The notes beneath the pieces were generated by a model. It ran no database searches. It saw nothing but the letters and a program-made list of their open reading frames with translations, and was not told where the DNA came from. Below are positions 14,899 to 23,159 of a stretch of 25,299 nt of DNA, one piece after another; within the stretch, counting starts at the first letter, position 1, and every line of letters starts with the position of its first letter. The position numbers and the translations under genes were made by a program. The stretch comes from a virus. The stretch is taken from the IMG/VR virus record IMGVR_UViG_3300007559_000023, positions 1 through 25,299 of that record; one strand, 5' to 3'.

Positions 14899-17800
14899 TG
14901 ATACAAAAACATAGAATTTCAACGAATATTGGTAAAGACCAAATTTTAAAAGTCGAACTTAAACAAGATTTCGATTTATTAGAGATTTTGTCTTTAAAAT
15001 TCACACAAAAAGATATATACACATCTCTTTGTGCTGATTATGGTGTGGTTTGTGGTAGAATCACCGTTAACAACGGTTTAGGTGTTCCAAACGCTAGAAT
15101 TTCTATTTTTATACCGTTAGACGAAACGGACGAACAAGACCCAGTCATTTCAACATTATATCCGTTTAAAACGGTTAATGATAAGAATGAGGACAATTAC
15201 AGATACAATCTATTACCATCAAGAAAACAACACGGAGGACACGAACCAACAGGTACATTTTTTGACCAATCAGATGTTTTAACGAGAGAAGAAGTTTTAG
15301 AGGTCTACGAAAAATACTACAAATACACAGTAAAAACTAACAGTGCGGGAGATTTTATGATATGGGGAGTTCCATTAGGTGAACAAACAATACACGTAGA
15401 TTTAGATTTATCCGACATTGGTTGTTTCTCTTTTAGACCTTATGATTTTATAAAACAAGGTTTAGGTCCCGACCAATTTAAAAATACTTATTCTTTTAAA
15501 TCTTCAGTAGATTTAGATTCATTACCTCAAGTAGTATCATTTAATAAATCAATAGAAGTTTATCCATTTTGGGGAAACGAAGATATTTGTGAAATTGGTT
15601 TAACAAGAACTGATTTTGATTTATCAGAAGTTGGTGTTAAAATTGAACCTAAAGCCTTTTTTATTGGGGGAACATATACCGACACTGGTAAAAATTCTGT
15701 AAATAAAAATTGCCAACCAAGACGTAAAATGGGTCGTAAATGTGATTTAACAACAAAAACGGGTACCATTGAGGCGATTAGATATACACCAAACAAAGAT
15801 GAGAATAATAGACCTAAAATAGAGGTTTATGATATTGAAGAAGACATTCCAGAAGATGGTTCGTTTGTATTTCCGGTCCCAATGAATATGGATTATGTCT
15901 TTACAAACGAATTTGGTGAAAATGAAATTACAAATGACACCAATAAAGGAGTACCAACGTCGAGTTGTTATAGGTTTAGATTTTCATTAGATGACGCAGG
16001 TAACTCAAGAACTAGAAAAACCGCATCTTATTTAGTACCTAACATTAGAGAATATTCGGCAGAGGCCGATAAGTCGTATGCCTTTTCCACCAATTACTCC
16101 GACTATCCGTCAGCTGCGGTTTCTGATAATGTTGATAAAGGAATGTTATATAATGAATTGGGTCAATATAATCCTAGAGATTATTTTTATAGAATGACAT
16201 ATAATAAAGTTTACACTATGTCATCTTTTCAAAATATACACTATCTAGGAAGTAGTTTTAGTAACGATAGGTATGTTGGATTGAAAGAAATCGTTCCAAC
16301 AGAAGAAGAGGATTGTTCAAATGACATTGTAACTCCACCTGTTAATTTTGGTAAAAAGAATTTTACATTTACTTTATTGATAGCTGACGTGTTATTATTT
16401 TTTGAACAATTAATCAACCTTGTTACATTAACTTTCTTTAATACAATTGCAAAGGTTTTCCATAGATTCGCTGATGCAACTAACTTTAGACCAATTAGAA
16501 AATTATCTAGAAGAATTAGACATTTTGCTTACCAAATACAAGATTCAACACAACGAACACTTTATTTAATATCGTATCCAGGATGTGAGGAATGTAATAC
16601 CAATGAATTGGGTGAACAAGGAGGTATAGGAACTACGTTAACATTTTGTGAAGTTGGAAAACTAAAAATAAATGGTAAGGAAAGTCAAACTGATAGAATA
16701 TTAACCGCTTATGATATTACATTTTCGGTACCCGATAATGGTGAATGTGCATTAATCGCAACACCAATAATCGACACTGTAGATTTCATCAGTAGACAAA
16801 GTGATTATATATTAACATTTAAAGAAATACCAGATGCGGACGATCCAGAAGATCCAGAATTAATTACAAATGAGGAATTTGCGGTGGCAATAACTTCTAC
16901 ATCTTTTTCATCTGTTTATAACCCCGTAACAAGTGGTTATACGTTTACGTTTAATGATAGTTCGCAAACCTTTTCAGATATTTCAGTTCCATATGAAGTT
17001 ACAATAAGAGATAAAAACGCAACATCCACTGGATTTTCTATAGTAGTACCAGTTGAAAGTGAGTGTGAAATTTTCGACGTTCCATATGATGAATCGTTGG
17101 TTAGTGTTTATTACGTAGGTACAGGTACGACAAGAACCGAATCCGCCACCTATACACCAGGTATGAATGTAAGTGGGTCAAAAATATCTGATTCTGGTTA
17201 TCGTTTACCAACCGACTATAGAGGTAACCGATATTCACCATCAACACTATCTGGGTTTTGTGAATTTGAAAATGGGCAATTTCATATTGTACCTGGTTCA
17301 TTGTCAGGAGGTAGGTTATTTAACATACTGAGAGAATATAGAAAAAGAAAAAGAGTTGGAAAATTATTTTGTGGTGGAATTGTAAATTATTCATTTGTTG
17401 ATAATTGGTTATCAGGATCATTATATTTCTTTCTTTTTAAGGGGAGAAGAGGTAGGTTTTGTAGTCAAATTATAAGATATGTTACTGAACAAGGTAGATA
17501 CTATTATAGGTCAGCGTTATATAATAACTCATCAAATGTATGGGGTGACCCAAGTAAAGGTTCAAGAATAGGTAGACCAACAACAATGGTAGATTTAGGA
17601 CCTAGAGATGAATTTATTAAAGAAATTTGTCTTGACCCATCGTTAGACCCTAACTGTTCCGTTACTCGTCAAATAGGACCCACCTCTTTTCAAAATTTTG
17701 GAGAATTATTAGGATTAGCTATTAACTATAGATTAGACACAACGAACGCTAACCACGATATAAATGATTTTTTTGATAATAGTGGTTTTGGTTATACGAA

Positions 17801-18665
17801 TCAGGTTTTTGATGGAGACTTATTACAACTCATATCAATAAACAACGAAGCAGGTATTGAAGAATTTGATTTACAAAACCCAAAATATCTCGGATATAAT
17901 TATCAAAATTTAGACCCAGAAGTATTTCCTCAAGTTTTTAAAAATGGTACTAACGTTTGGGGACCTTTACCAGTTACATTTTATTTGGAAGATGACGGTG
18001 AAAGAGTAAGGGCGTGTCTTAATGAACCAACACACATTGCCAATGATGGAATAACAAGGGTACAAGGAAGACTTACAGAATCATCACAAAAAGTACCATT
18101 CTTCCTATGGGATAAAGGAGCACCTGGATTTGGACCTTATAATATCACTACGGTTGACAATCAAAGTTGGGATTATGGTAATATACAAGTTCAACCATTA
18201 CAGGGTATGACATATGGATATAATTTAACGAGTCCCGCTGATGATTCTAGTGACAAATACTTACTACTACCTATAACATATACGTTTAGTGGATTAACAA
18301 TCCCAACTGATAACGCAACTAACGAGGTAGAATTTGACGTTGTAGATGTTACTGCCGACAATCACAGTGCGTATGATAATGAGTATCCTGGATTTACTTA
18401 CCTCTATGCATCTAGTGGGTCCATATCGTCACCTGCGGCTGGAATCCTATACACAAGATATGGTACTAGTGGTACTTGGGATGTAAAACCTTGGGATTTA
18501 ACTGACGATTTTATTATTAGAAGGACACAAGATTACTATAGTGGTAATAAACAAATCCTATCAACCCCATTTATGTTCTATTTTGGATTGAGGGTTGGTA
18601 AAACGGGTGTAGATAAGTTTATTCAATTTTTCGGGGATAAGGGAGCCTTTACATCTGCAGAATAA
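14898..18665 (+). CDS. Very large putative tail/baseplate protein with carboxypeptidase-regulatory-like domain
   Basis: 1255 residues. I do not recognise the whole protein. Residues about 50-170 resemble a carboxypeptidase-regulatory/transthyretin-like beta-sandwich: VCGRITVNNGLGVPNARISI, then an insertion of about 55 residues (about 85-140), then YTVKTNSAGDFMIWGVPLGE. Such domains often mediate surface adhesion. Residues about 488-522 are strikingly hydrophobic (FTFTLLIADVLLFFEQLINL and onward), followed by an arginine-rich stretch (RKLSRRIRH). There are 19 cysteines, including GCEEC, NCQPRRKMGRKC and several GxC/ExC pairs, unusual for a cytoplasmic virion protein. Later parts look like Ig-type strands. 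It sits directly after gp6, where T4 has gp7, but shows no gp7 signature I can see. Probably structural, in the baseplate periphery or fibre network. Confidence 0.8.
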   Translation: MIQKHRISTNIGKDQILKVELKQDFDLLEILSLKFTQKDIYTSLCADYGVVCGRITVNNGLGVPNARISIFIPLDETDEQDPVISTLYPFKTVNDKNEDNYRYNLLPSRKQHGGHEPTGTFFDQSDVLTREEVLEVYEKYYKYTVKTNSAGDFMIWGVPLGEQTIHVDLDLSDIGCFSFRPYDFIKQGLGPDQFKNTYSFKSSVDLDSLPQVVSFNKSIEVYPFWGNEDICEIGLTRTDFDLSEVGVKIEPKAFFIGGTYTDTGKNSVNKNCQPRRKMGRKCDLTTKTGTIEAIRYTPNKDENNRPKIEVYDIEEDIPEDGSFVFPVPMNMDYVFTNEFGENEITNDTNKGVPTSSCYRFRFSLDDAGNSRTRKTASYLVPNIREYSAEADKSYAFSTNYSDYPSAAVSDNVDKGMLYNELGQYNPRDYFYRMTYNKVYTMSSFQNIHYLGSSFSNDRYVGLKEIVPTEEEDCSNDIVTPPVNFGKKNFTFTLLIADVLLFFEQLINLVTLTFFNTIAKVFHRFADATNFRPIRKLSRRIRHFAYQIQDSTQRTLYLISYPGCEECNTNELGEQGGIGTTLTFCEVGKLKINGKESQTDRILTAYDITFSVPDNGECALIATPIIDTVDFISRQSDYILTFKEIPDADDPEDPELITNEEFAVAITSTSFSSVYNPVTSGYTFTFNDSSQTFSDISVPYEVTIRDKNATSTGFSIVVPVESECEIFDVPYDESLVSVYYVGTGTTRTESATYTPGMNVSGSKISDSGYRLPTDYRGNRYSPSTLSGFCEFENGQFHIVPGSLSGGRLFNILREYRKRKRVGKLFCGGIVNYSFVDNWLSGSLYFFLFKGRRGRFCSQIIRYVTEQGRYYYRSALYNNSSNVWGDPSKGSRIGRPTTMVDLGPRDEFIKEICLDPSLDPNCSVTRQIGPTSFQNFGELLGLAINYRLDTTNANHDINDFFDNSGFGYTNQVFDGDLLQLISINNEAGIEEFDLQNPKYLGYNYQNLDPEVFPQVFKNGTNVWGPLPVTFYLEDDGERVRACLNEPTHIANDGITRVQGRLTESSQKVPFFLWDKGAPGFGPYNITTVDNQSWDYGNIQVQPLQGMTYGYNLTSPADDSSDKYLLLPITYTFSGLTIPTDNATNEVEFDVVDVTADNHSAYDNEYPGFTYLYASSGSISSPAAGILYTRYGTSGTWDVKPWDLTDDFIIRRTQDYYSGNKQILSTPFMFYFGLRVGKTGVDKFIQFFGDKGAFTSAE

Positions 18666-20476
18666 TGGAAAAAAAGAAAATCATATTACCAACAAAAAGA
18701 TTCTTCAAATCAAATGAGGAGGATTTAAATCTAAGAATTAATTTAGATGAAACAGAAGCGTTATTACGTGAGGGAGATAGGGATATAGTATTGGATGTAC
18801 CAACACAATTTGAAACAGAAAGAACCGAAAGTAACAATTACAAGATTCACGGAAAACTTAAAATGGTTTTTAGGAATCTATATTCTGGAACAACATCATT
18901 CAATCCCTTACTTAGAAAATTATATCTTCCAAATGATGGTTTTGGAATTGCTAGTGGGTTTTTACCATACAACGAATTCTCGTTTTTAAGAAATGATGTT
19001 GTTAGAGAAGTTAACACACCTAATCAGGGCACAAGTCTAACTTCATTTAGTCAACAATTGACATTATCTGAAATACCAGAACATACATTAGTAACACCAA
19101 TAACCGCACCATATCAAAATTGGAACATTTACTTGTCATATGTTTATGGTAAAGATAGTGACCACAAAATTAATTACACTTTAAGTGGTGGTACAACTGG
19201 AACAACATACACAGCAACAGCAAAAGATGGTATTCCGTTTAGAGTTGTTAGTGATGGTAATTATTATTCACTTGTTTCACCCGTTGAACACGGAATATCT
19301 GCTGGAGAATATGTTACAATTTCAACAACTGGAAATACATTTTATGTACCGTCAGGTACGGGGTATACAACTACAACTAGTTTATCTGGTAGAACTTTTT
19401 ATGTTGAAACAGTTGGGAATGCAACACATAATTCTGAAAAATATGTTTTAAATATTTTAAAGAGTGAATTTGTAAACGGTACCACTTTGGGTCCTGTTGT
19501 TTTTGGTAAAAGATGTATTGATAAGAACAATATAACGGATACCATTTCAGAATATTATGTACATAAACATAAAACATTAACTAGCGATTCTGACTATATT
19601 TTAGATAAAGCCGGGTTTGAAAATTCTATTTGGGAGGATGAGAAAAAAATACTATTTGAAAATGCATTAGGTGATAACGACGTAATTGTTGAAAGAAATA
19701 GAATGGAATCATTAATTTATGATTTTAAAAATCCATTAACAGTAACTGGAATTACAAATAATTTAGGGTACACACCAACAGAGGTTTATGTATCAGTTAT
19801 CCTTAAAAATGGTAACGGATATTTTAATTACCCACCAAAAGTCGGGTATAAATTTAATTTTCACAATACTTGGATTGATAACCACTTCAACGGTAACACA
19901 TCTGTGGAAAGTGGAATTACAACGACAACTATTTCTTCAAATGCTAGTGGTTATACATTTACAGGAGGAACATCATTACCTATTGGTACAATATTAACAG
20001 GTGCATTTGTGGAGTATAATAATAGTGAAATGAAAGAAACAATAATAAGTGAATCTTTTCACAAGTTTACTGCAAGAGTAGATTTATTTAATCACGGACA
20101 AACTGGTAGTACTGTAAATTTTTCTGGAGTTACATCTACAAATCAAAGTGGATTATATTATCAACCGCACTATAGGGTTAAATTAAGACAACTATCACCA
20201 TATATCGAAACTTCAAATACAGATGACATTTATAATTTACCAGAAAATTGTAGATATTTTGAAAACGATGGATTATGGAAATGGAGAGATGTGTACGACC
20301 CAGGATTTATCGATTTTGAAGGAAATGGAGTAGATTATCCATTTACTAATAATATACATTATATAAAAAATGATATTAATTTCTATTTAAGAAACGAGGA
20401 GTTTTATAGAAATAAAACAGATGGAATAACTGGATTCAACAATAAACCCGGAGGATCAAATACAACTGATTGTTAA
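18665..20476 (+). CDS. Putative virion structural (tail/baseplate) protein
   Basis: 603 residues, starting on a TAATG overlap with the previous stop. Mostly beta-rich and threonine/glycine-rich. Residues about 209-220 (HGISAGEYVTIS) match the 'HG-x-x-x-G-x-x-V-x-I' strand-turn seen in many phage tail proteins, followed by TFYVETVGN. Near the C-terminus, YFENDGLWKWRDVYDPGFID and GVDYPFTNNIHYIKNDINFY form a distinct conserved-looking end domain. No enzyme motif, signal peptide or membrane segment. The location among tail genes indicates a virion role; exact function is unknown. Confidence 0.75.
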   Translation: MEKKKIILPTKRFFKSNEEDLNLRINLDETEALLREGDRDIVLDVPTQFETERTESNNYKIHGKLKMVFRNLYSGTTSFNPLLRKLYLPNDGFGIASGFLPYNEFSFLRNDVVREVNTPNQGTSLTSFSQQLTLSEIPEHTLVTPITAPYQNWNIYLSYVYGKDSDHKINYTLSGGTTGTTYTATAKDGIPFRVVSDGNYYSLVSPVEHGISAGEYVTISTTGNTFYVPSGTGYTTTTSLSGRTFYVETVGNATHNSEKYVLNILKSEFVNGTTLGPVVFGKRCIDKNNITDTISEYYVHKHKTLTSDSDYILDKAGFENSIWEDEKKILFENALGDNDVIVERNRMESLIYDFKNPLTVTGITNNLGYTPTEVYVSVILKNGNGYFNYPPKVGYKFNFHNTWIDNHFNGNTSVESGITTTTISSNASGYTFTGGTSLPIGTILTGAFVEYNNSEMKETIISESFHKFTARVDLFNHGQTGSTVNFSGVTSTNQSGLYYQPHYRVKLRQLSPYIETSNTDDIYNLPENCRYFENDGLWKWRDVYDPGFIDFEGNGVDYPFTNNIHYIKNDINFYLRNEEFYRNKTDGITGFNNKPGGSNTTDC

Positions 20477-21294
20477 TGGAAATTTTAAGAGATAATAACA
20501 ATAAAAAAATCATTTTAAATCAGGACTTAAATTTTAGAACAGATTTAGGGTGGGAAGATTCTGCAAAAGAATTAGAGTCACAAACTTTACGTAAAATAAT
20601 TAACCCAATTGAAAATTACGAAACGGTTAGGTATATTCATAAACCATACAATACAACATTAGGGAGTTTAACATTCCCACAAACCGATATATGGTTTTAT
20701 TTTTATTTTTTAAGTGGGTCAACATACGTACAAGACTACGAACCAACTGGACTATCAGCAAATGAAAACGCGTTAATGGAAAAAAAAATCACTAATAGTT
20801 TCTTTAGGTTGGAGTTTTTTAAAACACCTAGTAAAATAGTAAACAATGTTGAAGTAGCTGACCAACCAAGTAGATTAAATAGACGAATGGTGTTTGCAAA
20901 AAACCTTTCATTACCGTTAGGTGAAAAATATTTTTATACTACTTTAAACGATTATATATATAAACCCGCATTTATGGGTTCAAATTATAGAAACAAAGAA
21001 AATATGTATTTCTTTTGGTTTCAAGACGAAACCGCACTTAATGAGACATCATTAACTGGTAATACATTTTGGATGACCGCAAAATTTTATAATGCGGAAG
21101 ATGGATCAATAGGTGATTTTGTTAAATCGGATATCGGAACTTCAGAAGTTAATGAAAGTAATGATATGTACTATAAAGTGGTAATTGATAAAAGTGATTA
21201 CTCCTACCAAGTTTTTCGTTATAATAATAACACACAAGGAACTAGAATAGGTGAAAGTAATGACCCAATAAAATTCTATCAGAAAAAAGGATAA
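20476..21294 (+). CDS. Putative virion structural protein
   Basis: 272 residues from the ATG at 20476, which shares its A with the upstream TAA (TAATG). A TTG six bases earlier is also possible, but the ATG overlap matches neighbouring junctions. The sequence is rich in aromatics (WFYFYFLSGSTYV, MYFFWFQDE, YFYTTLNDYIY) and beta-prone throughout, as in trimeric baseplate or fibre-attachment proteins. No recognised domain. It ends in another TAATG overlap with the following gene. Confidence 0.72.
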   Translation: MEILRDNNNKKIILNQDLNFRTDLGWEDSAKELESQTLRKIINPIENYETVRYIHKPYNTTLGSLTFPQTDIWFYFYFLSGSTYVQDYEPTGLSANENALMEKKITNSFFRLEFFKTPSKIVNNVEVADQPSRLNRRMVFAKNLSLPLGEKYFYTTLNDYIYKPAFMGSNYRNKENMYFFWFQDETALNETSLTGNTFWMTAKFYNAEDGSIGDFVKSDIGTSEVNESNDMYYKVVIDKSDYSYQVFRYNNNTQGTRIGESNDPIKFYQKKG

Positions 21295-22217
21295 TGCAAT
21301 CAAGTAAATACGAAATATTAAAACAAACGGGAACCACATTTAATTTACCACTTTATTTAGAGAGTAGTGTAGATGAAATGGGTGTAATGGTTGGATTTGA
21401 TGGTGAAATACAACAAGTTGAACAATTAGTTAATTTTTCGTATTCAGGAGTAACGGGAACTAAAACCGTGCACATATACTCAACAACCAATCCCGATAAA
21501 TTAAGAAAAATAGTTGATCAAGTCTATAGTGTTAATTGGGGAGATAATAGTTCGGTGGTACAATTACCCATTAATAATGGAATACCTAATTCAAATTTAC
21601 CAACCTTATCTCACACATATGGAATTGGAATAGTTGAAAGTACGATAACTATAACACTAAATTCTCCTTGGTCGACTCAGATTATTTCAAAAAACATTTC
21701 ATTACCGTTTTTAAATCCGTCTACAATTAGTAACCCTTTGGGTTCATTTAGTGGTGTAACGATGCCAATCGAAATTGATTATATAAACAATTTAGATAAT
21801 TCTACAGACCCAACGGCAAATGCCACGATTAAATTTATGGGTATTGGTAAAAGTAGAATTGAGGAATTAAGAAAATATGGTCAAACAACATTTAATGGTG
21901 TAACAACGGGAACTACCGACGGTTCTAGTTGGAGTGGATACACTTTAGATAATCTTTATTATCGTGACTTTAATGATGGTTATACAATGATTACGGGTAG
22001 TACATCTAGTTTTACCAAAGAAGAGGTAATCAATAGAATGATTACAAGAAATGAACATTTTATAGGATTTATTGACGAACCAACGATATACTCCGACATT
22101 TTTGTTGAGAGAGGAAAACAAGGTGTTATGGAGAAAAATTTAAGATTAGGAGAAATTGACAACATTGGTGAGGTAGACATATATGGAAATGGATATTTTA
22201 ATGTGAGAAAACAATAA
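21294..22217 (+). CDS. Putative structural protein with PKD-like domain
   Basis: 307 residues, starting on a TAATG overlap. Residues about 79-122 resemble a PKD/Ig-like domain: VNWGDNSS, then a loop, then LSHTYGIGIVESTITITL, matching the 'V-x-W-G-D-G-S ... H-T-Y' pattern. Such domains occur in surface and tail-fibre proteins and often mediate carbohydrate or protein contact. The C-terminal half (RIEELRKYGQTTFNG, TIYSDIFVERGKQGVMEKN, LRLGEIDNIGEVDIYGNGYF) looks like a separate conserved module. Expected in the tail or baseplate; precise role unknown. Confidence 0.72.
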   Translation: MQSSKYEILKQTGTTFNLPLYLESSVDEMGVMVGFDGEIQQVEQLVNFSYSGVTGTKTVHIYSTTNPDKLRKIVDQVYSVNWGDNSSVVQLPINNGIPNSNLPTLSHTYGIGIVESTITITLNSPWSTQIISKNISLPFLNPSTISNPLGSFSGVTMPIEIDYINNLDNSTDPTANATIKFMGIGKSRIEELRKYGQTTFNGVTTGTTDGSSWSGYTLDNLYYRDFNDGYTMITGSTSSFTKEEVINRMITRNEHFIGFIDEPTIYSDIFVERGKQGVMEKNLRLGEIDNIGEVDIYGNGYFNVRKQ

Positions 22218-22223
22218 AAATTA

Positions 22224-22235
22224 TATTTATTATAA
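22224..22235 (+). promoter_or_regulatory. TATTTATTATAA element upstream of the 305-aa gene
   Basis: An exact copy of the 12-mer at 14884-14895, in the only non-overlapping junction of this part of the tail block (24-bp gap). It ends six bases before the ATG at 22242. The coincidence of gap and motif suggests an internal late promoter. Confidence 0.4.
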
Positions 22236-22241
22236 AAAGTT

Positions 22242-23159
22242 ATGGCAGTAGGAAGTTACGGAATAATTAGACCAGCGGATGTATCCCCAGCGGACGTAGA
22301 TGTTTTTTATCATTACGTTCCAAATAGAACATCAACTGCGGAGGTAACCTTAAAAAAGTTAAACTCAGAAGAAGTCCTTGCTCCAGTTTTTCATAACGGA
22401 GATACCACAGATAGTACGGACGCTCCAAACGTTGAAATTTTAGGTGGTTTATACAACTTAACACTAACTTCAGATGATTTTAGTGATTTGGGTATATATA
22501 CACTTCATATTAGACCAAAACAAATTAGAACCTCAATCACAGATTGTGGTATTTTAGCTTCATTACCTTCTGTTAGAGGTTTAGTTATCGATTTAAGTAC
22601 TGTTCCATCGGCAGATAGAAACAAATTTACACCACAGGGATTAGTGGGATATCGTATTGAATATTTAAATTCCAACGATAATACTAAAGTTCCAAATTTT
22701 TATAGAATAGTAACATCATCTTTTTATTGTACACCAGTGGTTTCAAACTTAACTAGTACAACGCAAAAGGCGATTAGATACCAATATAGTGTTGCGGCTT
22801 CAAATTTATTATTTTTAACTGTAACACCATCTTCGGCACCATCAAGTAGACCGAATGTGGTTCCTTTTATTGGACAACCAGGACAAAATATCATTTTAAC
22901 CAATACATTCTTTAACCCAACAACAGTTGAAGTAGAAATGGTTGAACACGATTCGTCAACATTGGCTTACGCATTATATGGTAACCAAAGTAAGGCGGTG
23001 TCTTCAGGTATCTATACCATTTACGATAACAATAACAATATCTTCAAACAATACAATCTATACGAGGTTAAAGATGAGTTTAACGAAACTTTATTCGAGA
23101 TTAGAGAGAACAAGACGGATATTGATGAGACATTAAATTTCGATGATATTACACAATAA
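22242..23159 (+). CDS. Putative virion structural protein
   Basis: 305 residues. Beta-rich, with a likely small N-terminal domain (SYGIIRPADVSPADVDVFYH) followed by Ig-like strands (GLYNLTLTSDDFSDLGIYTL, HIRPKQIRT). The C-terminal third is polar (YTIYDNNNNIFKQYNLYEVK, DIDETLNFDD). It contains no catalytic motif or signal peptide. It starts after a possible internal promoter and ends by a TAATG overlap with the gp7/tail-protein-I-like gene, so the two are probably translated together. Confidence 0.72.
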   Translation: MAVGSYGIIRPADVSPADVDVFYHYVPNRTSTAEVTLKKLNSEEVLAPVFHNGDTTDSTDAPNVEILGGLYNLTLTSDDFSDLGIYTLHIRPKQIRTSITDCGILASLPSVRGLVIDLSTVPSADRNKFTPQGLVGYRIEYLNSNDNTKVPNFYRIVTSSFYCTPVVSNLTSTTQKAIRYQYSVAASNLLFLTVTPSSAPSSRPNVVPFIGQPGQNIILTNTFFNPTTVEVEMVEHDSSTLAYALYGNQSKAVSSGIYTIYDNNNNIFKQYNLYEVKDEFNETLFEIRENKTDIDETLNFDDITQ

